From the NCBI RefSeq assembly GCF_002050515.1, contig NZ_LTAY01000025.1, positions 1 through 46,768 on the forward strand: DNA of 46,768 nucleotides, written 5' to 3'. The notes beneath the pieces were generated by a model. That model saw nothing but the letters and a program-made list of their open reading frames with translations, made no database searches and was not told where the DNA came from. Source of the DNA: Clostridium thermobutyricum DSM 4928. Its GTDB lineage: Bacteria; Bacillota; Clostridia; Clostridiales; Clostridiaceae. Position 1 is the first letter of the stretch, and every line of letters starts with the position of its first letter. This document shows, in pieces, positions 33,678-43,322 of the stretch. The position numbers and the translations under genes are program-made.

Positions 33678-36600
33678 ATGAGAATTGTTAATAAAATATA
33701 TGAAATAAAAAATAATATTAAAAATTTTAATGCTATATCTGAATATAAAGTTCTAGATAAATCGAAAGATAGAGAATTTAAGTTAACTATACTTAGTGAT
33801 AATGCTATAGATAAATCTAAAATAAGATATATAAGTAATAATTTTAAATCTATAAAAAATTTTAATTTTGAGGGAATATATGAAACTTATGAGTTGATAA
33901 GTATAAAGGAAATTGATGGTATAAGATTAGAAAAAATAAAACATGGGTTTATAAGTGAAATAAGTAAAAATGAAGTTGATATAAAAGAATATTTAAGAAT
34001 CGTAGATGAAGAGAAAATTTTACTAGTAATTTTTGATATTTTATCTATTGTTAATACTTTAATGTTAAAAGGATTTATATATTCTAATTTAATGTTAGAT
34101 GATATTAAAATAAATTGTGAAGATGGTGTTGGAACTGTTAAGTTACCTAATATAATTACTAGTGAATTTGGAAAATTAGATGGTATAATTTTAAGTTGCG
34201 ATAACATTGAAAATTTAGGGAAAAAAGATATTGATAATGATAGAAGAAATTTAGATTATTTAATAAAAATAATTCAAGAAATAATTGAAGTATCTGTACA
34301 AGATAAGTTTTATAAGTTAAAAGAAATAGATATAATATTAAAAAATATAAATAAAAATAAAGTACAAGATATCAATACTTTAATAGAATATTTGAATAGA
34401 AAGATTTTTAGTAAAAATAAAAAATTTATAATGAAAAATATACAAAAGATAGAAGAGCATATTGATATTGTAGGAAGAGATATAGAATTAGACAATATTT
34501 TAAAAACTTATTGTGATATTGCAAAAGGAAAATCTTCTTCAAAAGCAATATTATTAGATGGCGGAATGGGAGTTGGGAAAACTAGATTATTAAAAGAGGT
34601 AAAAAGTAGACTGGAGTATACTTATATTACAAATATTTTTTCAATTTTCAAGATAAAAAATGAAGTTAAACTTAGATGGAACAATTGTGCTAAAGAATAT
34701 AATTATAGCAATGGATTTAGGCTTGAGTTAAAAAAGTTTACTGATGACTTTTCTGAAAAGATTAAAAAAAGATATAATCTTTCTTTTACTGAAGATGTTA
34801 AGGAAATGTATAAAATTATAAATTCAGGATTAAAAATTATAGATGAACATTCTAGAATTGCTCCTATGGTTTTAATAATTGATGATTTAGATAAAAGAAA
34901 TAAAATTTGTAGAATGTTTTTCAAGCATTTAATTGAAAACTTAAGTACTTTAGAAAATATTTTAATAATAGCATCTTTAGATAGAAGTTTAGAAGATGAG
35001 GAGTTTAAAGAGTACTATGAAGAAATTTTATATAATCAAAATGTAAAAGAGTATAAAATAGAGATGTTAAATAAGTACTATACATGTGAAATGACTAGAA
35101 AAGTGCTTAATACATCTAATGATATTACAGAAATAGTTGAGGTTATTCATAATGATACATTAGGAAATCCAAGTTTAATTATGAAAAAAATAAAAGATAT
35201 GTATTTATATAAAAGCATTTATGTATCTAAAAATGGAATTTGGAAATATAGATATGTATACATGATTTTTAATTCAGTATCTTATTTAGAAGAAAAATAT
35301 ATAGATAAAATAGAAAAGTTATCATTTTTTGAGTATTCAGTCCTTAAAAAATTAGCTGTATACAATTTTACTATTAGAGAGGATATATTTTTAAAAAAAT
35401 CTATAGTTACATTAAAAGAAAAGGAAGCATATGCAGAATTAAAGATTAAAAATGTACTTATAGAAAGTTATGACGATAATGGAATAAATGTAGATTTTAA
35501 AGATTGTTTTTATAAAAAAATAATATATAAAAAGATGAATAGAAGGGACAAGTTCTCAGAACATTTAAATTTTATAAAAATATTAAAGGAAATTTGTGAT
35601 AAAGAAGATAGAGTATATAATGAATTAATCTATCATTTAGAAATGGGAAAAGAATATGACCAAATGATAATATATGCTAAAAAATATGCTAACAAAATGA
35701 ATAAGATAGGTGAAAATGAAAAAACAATAAGCATATATAAAAGGATATTAAATTATTTAGGCGATGGAGAAATGCTTGAGATTTCTTATGAAATTGGTAA
35801 TATATATGCAAGGACTGAAAGTGATTCTAAAGCTTTAGGTTATTACAAAAAAGCTAATGAAAAAGCAATAGCTCTTAGAAATTATTCATATATAATTGAA
35901 ACATCTCTTAATATTGCTAGAATTCATATAGAAAATGAAAATTATACAGAAGCATTTGAAAATATTAATATAGCCAGAATAAACCTTTTAAAGACAGAAT
36001 ATAAGTTAGGATATGCAAAATATTTTTTAATAAAAGCCTTATATTTAAAATATGCTGAAAACAAAGAGGAAGCAATAGAATTTGCTAACAGAGCTTTAAA
36101 TATAGCTAAAAAAGAAAATTATTTTGGATTAATCGGAGAAATATATCTTATATTATTTAGTTATTCCATACAAGAAGGAGATTTTATTTTAGCAGAAGAA
36201 TATGTATCTTATTGTGAAAAAGTATTTAAAGAAGGAATTAGTGGAAAGAAGTATTATGAAAATCTATTAAATAGAGGAATAATATATATAGAGCGGGATA
36301 AAGATGTAGAAAAAGGAAAGCAGGTTTTAATTAAAGTTTTAAAAGCTAGTAGAAAATATAAAATTGCTAGTTTAGAATATAATGCATTAATTCAACTAGC
36401 CAATATATATGCTTATTTAGATAGATTTGAAGTAAGTAAAAAATATCTTTTAATTAGTTTAGAAGTTATAAAATCAGGAAAAAATTTAAAGAGATATTTA
36501 AATTCAACATATGAGTATCTTATTTATGTATCTGCAATTCAAAGAGATATAAGTGAATTAATAAAATATAAAAATATTTTATTAGAGATAGACAAAACAA

Positions 36601-38885
36601 GTGGAACTGAACTTTTATATGGATTATATTATTATGCTTTAGGTGATTATGAAAAATTAAAATATAAAATAAATAAATTAAGTGATGAGAATATAAAAAG
36701 TGTAATTGATAAAAAACCATATTTAAAGATAAAAACAAATTTCATAAATATAATGCTATTAAAGAATATAAATAATATTTATGAAGAAATAACATATATA
36801 GAGCAAATCTCAAGAAAAAGTCATAATACAAAAGCTTATGACAATAAAATGATAAGTTTAATTTTATTGTTAAATGATTTAGGCTATAGAGATTTAGCAT
36901 GTAAAGTCTTTAATAAGATAAAATATAAAATTTCATTTACTAAATTAGATGAAGTAATAAATTTAAAGATAACCAATAAATTTAAAAGTTATTCTATTAA
37001 TGCATTAATAAATCAAGGACTAAGATTAATTAATGATATGAAAAATGATATGAATAAAGTAGAGTTATATTATATAATTGGAGAAAATTACGAGAAAAAC
37101 AATTGTTATTCATTAGCTTTTGAAAACTATTATGAAGGATTAAGTATACTTTCAAGTTATATAAGAAAAGAAAAATCAGAAGACAAAATAAAAATAGTTT
37201 CAAGTAAAATGTTTTGTAAAATTTTTGAAAAGATTATTGTTTGTGCAAATGAAAAGTTAAATTTAAATTTGGATATAACTACAATGATAAACGATAATGA
37301 AGACATTGATAAACTTTTAAATGAAATAAAAGTCAGTAATATGATGAAAAATAATAAATTTAAAAAAATAATGATAGAAAAATATGAAAAAAGTTATTTA
37401 AATAAAATTCAAGATGCAGAATCTGTCTTAGTAAATTTTAAAGAAAACATTATTTATAATATTGAAACTATAATGAAATTTATAATAAGAGAAACACTTT
37501 CAACCTCAGCAGTTTTAATTATGAAAAATGGTAGGAAAAATGAAGTTATTTATTCATATAGAACGACTTATGAAAATATAAAAGATAGATTATTAAGCAA
37601 AAAAATAAATGTTGATTTTTTTGTAGTTGATAATGAAGAAATGATTCAAAATGAAGTTTATAATGAAATTTTTCAAAATAAAACAAAAGCTTGTTTTTAT
37701 AAAAAATTAAGTAGTAAATATACTGAAGAAAAAATAAATAATTCTGTAGATATAGAACTTATATTAATGTCAGATAAAATAATAAACGATATAAATTATG
37801 AGTCTTATGAAAAAATTAAAAGGTATGAGAATGTTATAATATTTCTTTTAGAGCAATATAAACTAAATATTAGTTCGACAAGAGACAAGCTTACAGGCGC
37901 ATACAATAGAAGATATTTTGAAAAGACAATGAATAATATAATAATGAATTATAATTACACAGAAAATATATTTTCTTTAATTATAGTTGATATTGATAAC
38001 TTTAAAGGAGTAAATGATAAATTTGGTCATCAAACAGGGGATATTGTATTAGAAAAAATATCTAGTATAGTGTTAGAAGAAATAGAAAATAAAGATATTT
38101 TTTCAAGATATGGAGGAGAAGAATTCGTTATAATATGTCCAGGAAAGAATTCAGAAGAAGCTTATGAAAAAGCAGATAATATAAGAAAAAAAATACAAGA
38201 GGCAGATATACTTAGAGGTAGAAGAGAAGTTACTGTAAGTATGGGAATATCTGAGTATCCGAAACATTCTAAAAAGAAGGAAGAGTTGATAAGTAAAGCA
38301 GATCAAGCTTTATATAAAGCTAAAAGAGGCACAAAAAATATAGTTAAGATATGGGATGAGACTTTTGATATAAAAATAGAAGGAAGTGATATATTAGCAG
38401 GTATAATGACTGGAAATACTTCAAAAGATTATGAAAGAATATCTTCTATAGTAAAAATAATTGAAATAATAAAGAAAGATATTAGAAACGAATTTAAATT
38501 ATATGACATATTAACTAAAATACTTAAACTAACTGAAAGTAGAGAATGTATGTTATTTAAAACAAATAATAATAATGAAATAATCTGTGAAATGTCTATA
38601 AGAGAAAGAGAACGAGGATGGAAAAATATAAAATACTTCAATAGAAAGCTTATAGATAATGTATTCAAAGAGGGGAACGGCTTATATGATATTGATTGGG
38701 ATGAAGTAGTTAATGAAAATAAAACTATGCCTAAATGGAATTCTATTTGTATAGTTCCAATAATAAATGAAGATGAAGTAAAAGGTGCTATATATATGTC
38801 AGTTCCTTTAAAAAGGAAAGAATTTGATTTTAAGGATTATAATTATGTGAATACAATAGGAAATATTTTATCTATTTTATTTTAA
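33678..38885 (+). CDS. Giant pseudokinase / AAA+ / TPR / GAF / GGDEF signalling protein
   Basis: A 1735-residue cytoplasmic protein. Residues 1 to about 240 look like a Ser/Thr kinase fold without its catalytic motifs: the HRD region reads YSNLMLDDI (about 133-141) and no DFG follows. From about 265 there is an AAA-16-type ATPase with Walker A GGMGVGKT (about 295-302) and a Walker B-like VLIIDDLD. About 640-1140 is a helical TPR-like repeat array. About 1240-1395 is probably a GAF domain. A GGDEF domain covers about 1400-1557 with GGEEF at about 1478 and no RxxD I-site. Another GAF-like domain ends the protein. It should make c-di-GMP under control of the upstream modules. ATG with AAGGGTG upstream. 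Confidence 0.8.
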   Translation: MRIVNKIYEIKNNIKNFNAISEYKVLDKSKDREFKLTILSDNAIDKSKIRYISNNFKSIKNFNFEGIYETYELISIKEIDGIRLEKIKHGFISEISKNEVDIKEYLRIVDEEKILLVIFDILSIVNTLMLKGFIYSNLMLDDIKINCEDGVGTVKLPNIITSEFGKLDGIILSCDNIENLGKKDIDNDRRNLDYLIKIIQEIIEVSVQDKFYKLKEIDIILKNINKNKVQDINTLIEYLNRKIFSKNKKFIMKNIQKIEEHIDIVGRDIELDNILKTYCDIAKGKSSSKAILLDGGMGVGKTRLLKEVKSRLEYTYITNIFSIFKIKNEVKLRWNNCAKEYNYSNGFRLELKKFTDDFSEKIKKRYNLSFTEDVKEMYKIINSGLKIIDEHSRIAPMVLIIDDLDKRNKICRMFFKHLIENLSTLENILIIASLDRSLEDEEFKEYYEEILYNQNVKEYKIEMLNKYYTCEMTRKVLNTSNDITEIVEVIHNDTLGNPSLIMKKIKDMYLYKSIYVSKNGIWKYRYVYMIFNSVSYLEEKYIDKIEKLSFFEYSVLKKLAVYNFTIREDIFLKKSIVTLKEKEAYAELKIKNVLIESYDDNGINVDFKDCFYKKIIYKKMNRRDKFSEHLNFIKILKEICDKEDRVYNELIYHLEMGKEYDQMIIYAKKYANKMNKIGENEKTISIYKRILNYLGDGEMLEISYEIGNIYARTESDSKALGYYKKANEKAIALRNYSYIIETSLNIARIHIENENYTEAFENINIARINLLKTEYKLGYAKYFLIKALYLKYAENKEEAIEFANRALNIAKKENYFGLIGEIYLILFSYSIQEGDFILAEEYVSYCEKVFKEGISGKKYYENLLNRGIIYIERDKDVEKGKQVLIKVLKASRKYKIASLEYNALIQLANIYAYLDRFEVSKKYLLISLEVIKSGKNLKRYLNSTYEYLIYVSAIQRDISELIKYKNILLEIDKTSGTELLYGLYYYALGDYEKLKYKINKLSDENIKSVIDKKPYLKIKTNFINIMLLKNINNIYEEITYIEQISRKSHNTKAYDNKMISLILLLNDLGYRDLACKVFNKIKYKISFTKLDEVINLKITNKFKSYSINALINQGLRLINDMKNDMNKVELYYIIGENYEKNNCYSLAFENYYEGLSILSSYIRKEKSEDKIKIVSSKMFCKIFEKIIVCANEKLNLNLDITTMINDNEDIDKLLNEIKVSNMMKNNKFKKIMIEKYEKSYLNKIQDAESVLVNFKENIIYNIETIMKFIIRETLSTSAVLIMKNGRKNEVIYSYRTTYENIKDRLLSKKINVDFFVVDNEEMIQNEVYNEIFQNKTKACFYKKLSSKYTEEKINNSVDIELILMSDKIINDINYESYEKIKRYENVIIFLLEQYKLNISSTRDKLTGAYNRRYFEKTMNNIIMNYNYTENIFSLIIVDIDNFKGVNDKFGHQTGDIVLEKISSIVLEEIENKDIFSRYGGEEFVIICPGKNSEEAYEKADNIRKKIQEADILRGRREVTVSMGISEYPKHSKKKEELISKADQALYKAKRGTKNIVKIWDETFDIKIEGSDILAGIMTGNTSKDYERISSIVKIIEIIKKDIRNEFKLYDILTKILKLTESRECMLFKTNNNNEIICEMSIRERERGWKNIKYFNRKLIDNVFKEGNGLYDIDWDEVVNENKTMPKWNSICIVPIINEDEVKGAIYMSVPLKRKEFDFKDYNYVNTIGNILSILF

Positions 38886-38949
38886 ATAATCCCAAAAAAC
38901 TTAGTTTAATCATATTTTAAAATTATAGGTTGACTAAGGAGGGGATTTT

Positions 38950-39291
38950 GTGAATAATGAAAAAAGAGATAATAGAAATAAAGCTGGAAAATTGGGGAAG
39001 ATAATAGTTAATGTTTTTATGGAAAGTAAAAACGGAAACAAAATGGAAGGAATAAAAATAAATTTATATAGAATAAACGGAGTTTCACCTCAATTAGAAA
39101 TTTCTAAATTAACAGATAAAAATGGGGTTGTTATATTTGATAATTTAAGCCCTGGAAATTATAGAGTTATAGAAATAATTGATAAAGAAATATATGAAAA
39201 ACCAATATATAAATCATGGAATGAAGTAAACATTTCAAATTATCTAAAAGAAACCGTAATAGATATAATAAACAGGAAGAAAAGAAGTTAA
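38950..39291 (+). CDS. Cna-B/SpaA-like (prealbumin-fold) small protein
   Basis: A 113-residue protein with one Cna-B-like beta-sandwich domain (about 17-95). IIVNVFMESKNGNKMEGIKI, LTDKNGVVIFDNLSPGNYRVIE is the typical sequence of SpaA/Cna-B repeats in surface adhesins and pilins. Unusually there is no signal peptide, no sorting motif and no second repeat, so it may stay inside the cell or be a spore-layer protein. It starts with GTG, supported by GGAGGGG 5-6 bases upstream. It lies 64 bases after the giant GGDEF gene, with no terminator seen between, so they may be co-transcribed. Confidence 0.7.
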   Translation: MNNEKRDNRNKAGKLGKIIVNVFMESKNGNKMEGIKINLYRINGVSPQLEISKLTDKNGVVIFDNLSPGNYRVIEIIDKEIYEKPIYKSWNEVNISNYLKETVIDIINRKKRS

Positions 39292-39400
39292 AATTTGATT
39301 TTTACTAAACATAGATAGTAATAATTAAAAGTAAAGTAAATTAAAATTTATATATTTTATATTATAAATAATATATTTAGTATATAAAGATTATTATATG

Positions 39401-39432
39401 AGTTTTCTATAGTTATAATATTATAGAAAACT
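39401..39432 (+). terminator. Inverted repeat ahead of dut, terminator or operator
   Basis: Perfect 11-bp arms AGTTTTCTATA / TATAGAAAACT around a 10-base loop, followed by a partly T-rich stretch. It could end the transcript of the preceding Cna-B-like gene or act as a site upstream of dut. The 185-base gap around it holds no gene that I can see. Confidence 0.5.
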
Positions 39433-39476
39433 TATATTTTTATAAAAACAAATACAGAAGAAAGGAATAATTAATT

Positions 39477-39941
39477 ATGAAAATGAGAATTAAATATTTT
39501 GAAGGTGCTACTAAATTAAAAAAGATAGCAAAAGGAAATTGGATAGATGTATATGCAAATAAAGATATATTTGTTAAAAAAGATGATAGAGGAATGGTGC
39601 CATTAGGATTTGCATTAGAATTACCAAGAGGATGGGAAGCGCATTTAGCACCTAGAAGCTCAACATTTAAAACATGGGGTATAATTCAAACTAACTCAGT
39701 AGGCGTAGTTGATGATACATATATAGGAGATAATGATCAATGGCATATGCCAGTATTTTGTCTACAAGGAAAAGATATTGAGGTTATAGAAGGAATAGAA
39801 ACTAAAGGAACTTGGATAAGAAAAGGAGATAAAATAGGTCAATTTAGAATAATGGAAGTTATGCCTGAAATAGAATTCGAAGAAGTAGAAAGCTTTGGAA
39901 ATGAAGATCGTGGTGGATTTGGAACTACCGGTATAAAATAA
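39477..39941 (+). CDS. dut: dUTP diphosphatase (trimeric dUTPase family)
   Basis: A 154-residue enzyme hydrolysing dUTP to dUMP and PPi. The five dUTPase motifs are present in order: IDVYA (about 22-26), PRSSTFKTWGI (about 60-70), NSVGVVDDTYIGDND (about 74-88, with the catalytic Asp), KGDKIGQFRI (about 122-131), and the C-terminal RGGFGTTG arm. It keeps uracil out of DNA and feeds dTMP synthesis. ATG with GAAAGGAATAA upstream. Monocistronic, ending at a bidirectional terminator. Confidence 0.88.
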   Translation: MKMRIKYFEGATKLKKIAKGNWIDVYANKDIFVKKDDRGMVPLGFALELPRGWEAHLAPRSSTFKTWGIIQTNSVGVVDDTYIGDNDQWHMPVFCLQGKDIEVIEGIETKGTWIRKGDKIGQFRIMEVMPEIEFEEVESFGNEDRGGFGTTGIK

Positions 39942-39944
39942 TTT

Positions 39945-39985
39945 AAAAGCACTAGCTTTATTTAATTAATAAAGCTAGTGCTTTT
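39945..39985. terminator. Bidirectional terminator
   Basis: Perfect 17-bp stem between 39945-39961 and 39969-39985 (core GCACTAGCTTTAT / ATAAAGCTAGTGC) with a 7-base loop, between dut and the convergent ABC-F gene. Confidence 0.92.
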
Positions 39986-39988
39986 GTA

Positions 39989-41923
39989 TTATAAATCATT
40001 TAATAAGTCACTAAGTTCTTCCCATTCTTCATAAAGTTCTTCTATTTTTTTATTTGTATTTTTAATATTTTCATTAACTTCTAATGATTTTTCTGGATTT
40101 GAATAAACTTCTTCTAGACAAAGATCTGAATTAAGTTTTTCAAGTAATTCTTCAGTATCAGAAATTTCTTTTTCAATTTCTCTAAATCTTAATTTTTTAA
40201 TTCTAAGTTCTTTTTGAGCTAATTTAACTTTTTTTACTTCAGATTTTATTTGAGTTTTTGTTTTACCAGAGTCGTTATTTTCTATAGCTTGGAATCTAGT
40301 TGGCTTTTCTTTCTTTTGAATATAATAGCTATAATCACCTAAATATTCTTTTATACCAGATTCCTCAAGTTCTATAATTTTATTTATGATTTTATTTAAG
40401 AAGTATCTATCGTGAGATATTATAAGCATACTTCCTTCATAGCTTAATATAGCGTTTTCTAAAGCTTCACGAGACATTATATCAAGATGGTTAGTAGGTT
40501 CATCTAGAAGAAGAAAATTTGACTTAGAAAGCATAAGCTTTAAAAGATTTATTCTACATTTTTCTCCTCCACTTAGAGTTTTTATTTCTTTAAATACATC
40601 ATCTCCAGTGAATAAAAAAGATCCTAATACAGTTCTTATTCTAGTTGTAGTTAAATGAGGAAAAGAGTCCCATATCTCATCTAAAATAGTTTTATTTGGA
40701 TCTAAATCAGATTGTTCTTGATCGTAGTATCCAATTTCTACGTTAGCTCCAAGTTTTATAAGCCCCTTATCTTGTTTAATTTTTCCCATTATCATTTTTA
40801 AAAGAGTAGTTTTACCACGGCCATTAGCACCAATTAAAGCTATTTTTTCACCTCTTTTTAAATCAAAAGAAACATTAGAGAATAATTTTAAATCGTCAAA
40901 AGATTTAGCTAAATTTTCTACATGTAAAACATCATATCCACTACTAGTTTCTGTTTCAAAAGAGATTTTAGATGCACCTTTTTCTTTATCAGGAGCTTCT
41001 AATCTTTCTAATTTATTTAAAGCTTTTTCACGACTTTCAGCTTTTCTTACACTTTTTTCACGATTAAAAGATCTAAATTTTTCAATTATAGCTTCTTGCC
41101 TTTTTATTTCAGCCTGTTGAATATTATAAGCCTTTAATTTTGCTTCATAATCTTTCTTTTGTAACTCAAGAGATTTTGTATATGGTGCATTATAACAATT
41201 AACATGCCCATTAATAACTTGGAAAGTTTTATTAGTTACTGTATCAAGGAAAAATCTATCGTGAGAAATAACTAATAAAGTACCTTTATATGCTTTTAAG
41301 AATTCTTCAAGCCACTCTATAGCTTCTAAATCTAAATGGTTAGTAGGTTCATCTAGAAGAATTATATCAGGAGATTGTAATAAAAGTTTACATAAAGCAA
41401 TTCTAGTTTTTTGACCTCCACTTAAAGATGAAATCTTATTTTGAAAATCAGTTTCTAAAAAGCCAAGTCCTTTAAGAACTCTATTAATTTCACCTTTGTA
41501 AGTATATCCACCCCTATGAGAATATAGTTCTTGAAGAGTAGTATATTTTTTTATTAAATCTTCATGATAAGATTTTTGAGAATCATCATAAGGTTCATTC
41601 ATTTTTATTTCTAAATCGCTAAGTCTTTTTTCTATTTCTAAAAGATCTTTAAATACAGATTCAGCTTCAGAATAAATAGTGCTATCAGAATTAGCTTCAA
41701 GATGTTGTGAAAGATAACCTAAAGTTCTTTTTTTATCTACAAAAATTTCACCTTCATCAAAAGATAATTCTTTTGCAAGAATTTTAAATAAAGTAGATTT
41801 ACCTTCACCGTTTGGACCAATTATACCTACTTTATCTCCCTCATTTATACTTATATTAACGTCTTTTAAGACTTCTGTTATTCCATAACTTTTCTTTATA
41901 TTTTTACAACTTAAAACTATCAT
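39989..41923 (-). CDS. ABC-F family ATPase (YdiF/Uup-like)
   Basis: A 644-residue soluble protein with two ATPase cassettes and no membrane helices. Cassette 1 has Walker A GPNGEGKST (about 37-45), signature SLSGGQKTRIA and Walker B ILLDEPTNHLD. The linker (about 235-310) is the ABC-F tRNA-interaction motif, rich in Lys and Arg. Cassette 2 has GANGRGKTT, TLSGGEKCRIN and LLLDEPTNHLD. A C-terminal coiled coil (about 550-640) is as in YdiF. ABC-F proteins act on the ribosome as translation factors, and some confer antibiotic resistance. The C-terminal domain and length fit the housekeeping YdiF type better than a resistance type. Confidence 0.88.
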   Translation of the reverse strand: MIVLSCKNIKKSYGITEVLKDVNISINEGDKVGIIGPNGEGKSTLFKILAKELSFDEGEIFVDKKRTLGYLSQHLEANSDSTIYSEAESVFKDLLEIEKRLSDLEIKMNEPYDDSQKSYHEDLIKKYTTLQELYSHRGGYTYKGEINRVLKGLGFLETDFQNKISSLSGGQKTRIALCKLLLQSPDIILLDEPTNHLDLEAIEWLEEFLKAYKGTLLVISHDRFFLDTVTNKTFQVINGHVNCYNAPYTKSLELQKKDYEAKLKAYNIQQAEIKRQEAIIEKFRSFNREKSVRKAESREKALNKLERLEAPDKEKGASKISFETETSSGYDVLHVENLAKSFDDLKLFSNVSFDLKRGEKIALIGANGRGKTTLLKMIMGKIKQDKGLIKLGANVEIGYYDQEQSDLDPNKTILDEIWDSFPHLTTTRIRTVLGSFLFTGDDVFKEIKTLSGGEKCRINLLKLMLSKSNFLLLDEPTNHLDIMSREALENAILSYEGSMLIISHDRYFLNKIINKIIELEESGIKEYLGDYSYYIQKKEKPTRFQAIENNDSGKTKTQIKSEVKKVKLAQKELRIKKLRFREIEKEISDTEELLEKLNSDLCLEEVYSNPEKSLEVNENIKNTNKKIEELYEEWEELSDLLNDL

Positions 41924-41957
41924 TTTTTTATCCTCACCTTATTGCATTGTTCTTTAT

Positions 41958-41986
41958 ATTATACTATTTATAAAAAAGTATATCAA
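41958..41986 (-). promoter_or_regulatory. Predicted sigma-A promoter of the ABC-F gene
   Basis: On the minus strand, TTGATA and TATAAT are separated by exactly 17 bases and end about 35 bases before the start codon. A close match to consensus. Confidence 0.7.
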
Positions 41987-42071
41987 TTTTTGAAAATAGT
42001 TAAATAGTTTAAATAAAATAATTAAAATGATAGAATAATAGTATAACAAGAAGAAAAAGAGGTAAATTTTT

Positions 42072-42668
42072 ATGGGGACAATAGTTTTAAAAAATAAAAA
42101 AGAAAAAGAAAAAAAGCTTTATAACTCAGCTTATGGTTTATTTTTAGAAAAAGGAATAGAAAATACGACAGTTGATCAGATTGCTAAAAATGCTGGAGTT
42201 GCTAAAGGAACTTTTTATCTTTATTTTAAAGATAAATATGATCTTATAGAAAAGTTAGTTTGTAAAAAAAGCTATAAATTAGCTAAAGAAGCTCTAAAAA
42301 AGACAAGAGATAGTGGAATAACAGAATTTGATGAGTCAATACTTTATTTTACTGATTATATAATAAGTTATTTTAAAAAAAATACGCTAATGTTACGGAT
42401 AATATCTAAGAATTTTTCTGCAGGATTATATAGAGATAATATAGGGATAGATTTAGAGGAGAAAGAAGAAGCAAATGAAATTTTAAATATTTTTATCGAT
42501 AATCTAAAGAAAAAAGGATATAGTGAAAAAGAAGCAAAACATACTCTTTATATGATAATTGAATTAGTAGGTAGTGTTTGTTATAATTCAATAATATTAA
42601 ATAAACCTTGCGAAATAGAAGAAATAAAGCCGATTTTATTTAAAAAAATAAAAAATATGATATCTTAA
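42072..42668 (+). CDS. TetR-family transcriptional regulator
   Basis: A 198-residue regulator. The N-terminal helix-turn-helix (about 14-60) reads TTVDQIAKNAGVAKGTFYLYFKDKYDL, the TetR signature. The C-terminal ligand domain is all-helical and not recognisable. It is divergent from the ABC-F gene, 148 bases away, which makes that gene and itself the likely targets. I found no obvious palindromic operator there, so this is inference. ATG with AAGAGGT upstream. Confidence 0.85.
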   Translation: MGTIVLKNKKEKEKKLYNSAYGLFLEKGIENTTVDQIAKNAGVAKGTFYLYFKDKYDLIEKLVCKKSYKLAKEALKKTRDSGITEFDESILYFTDYIISYFKKNTLMLRIISKNFSAGLYRDNIGIDLEEKEEANEILNIFIDNLKKKGYSEKEAKHTLYMIIELVGSVCYNSIILNKPCEIEEIKPILFKKIKNMIS

Positions 42669-42670
42669 AA

Positions 42671-42703
42671 AAATAAACATTGCTTTAAAAGCAATGTTTA
42701 TTT
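42671..42703. terminator. Bidirectional terminator
   Basis: Perfect stem AAATAAACATTGCTTT / AAAGCAATGTTTATTT around a single-base spacer, between the TetR gene and the convergent DUF4397 gene. Confidence 0.88.
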
Positions 42704-42707
42704 TTGT

Positions 42708-43322
42708 TTATCCATCTTTTAAAAGTATATAACCAACTTCTGGCTTTCCATTTAGTAGACCTATAATATACATAGTATATTTTTCTCCAGGTAATAGATT
42801 TATTCTAGGAAGTCTTTTTCTAGCTTTAGTAAAAGATGAAAAAGAAATATTAAAGTTGTATAAACCAGGAGATAAAGGATAATATCTAGTTTCTTCTAAA
42901 AATTCAACATTTGAAAATATAGGCCTATTATTAGATAAATTTAAACTTAATAAAGGTGCATTAGGTGATATATTTATAAATCTTATATAACTAAATTTAG
43001 GATCTTTCTCACTTGAATCATCTTTTAAATTTAAAACGAATAAAGTTCCATTATTACAAGTTAAACTAATAGTTGAAAATTCATTTGGAATTGCTTCAAA
43101 CTTATAAGTAGCAATAGGTTTTGTATTATCAGAACTTCTAAAAATTTCAACCTCATATTCTTTAGATGGAAGAAGAATATACTCTGTGTTTCCTCCAAAA
43201 TTTAAATTTCCAACAAGTAATTTTCCCTCTGAATATATATTAATTGGTCCTAAGTCTGGACATCCATGTATAAATCTTACATGAGAATTTAATCTAGGTA
43301 AATTATTTAGTCTTTCAAACAT
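42708..43322 (-). CDS. DUF4397-domain protein with two repeats
   Basis: A 204-residue protein holding two tandem DUF4397-like beta-sandwich units. Repeat 1 (about 14-60) begins HVRFIHGCPDLGPINIY. Repeat 2 (about 110-158) begins YIRFINISPNAPLLSLNL. Both run into a stretch ending in a hydrophobic, Pro/Gly turn. Most DUF4397 proteins I know of carry a signal peptide; this one has none, which suggests an intracellular or spore-layer location. The ATG has GAGGAGTG upstream. It shares one base with the preceding unrecognised gene, so the pair is translated together. Confidence 0.75.
   Translation of the reverse strand: MFERLNNLPRLNSHVRFIHGCPDLGPINIYSEGKLLVGNLNFGGNTEYILLPSKEYEVEIFRSSDNTKPIATYKFEAIPNEFSTISLTCNNGTLFVLNLKDDSSEKDPKFSYIRFINISPNAPLLSLNLSNNRPIFSNVEFLEETRYYPLSPGLYNFNISFSSFTKARKRLPRINLLPGEKYTMYIIGLLNGKPEVGYILLKDG

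Noticed and set aside
41924..42071. TetR operator palindrome between the ABC-F and TetR genes
   Set aside because: The region is A+T rich with only short chance repeats; no convincing dyad of 12 bases or more was found.
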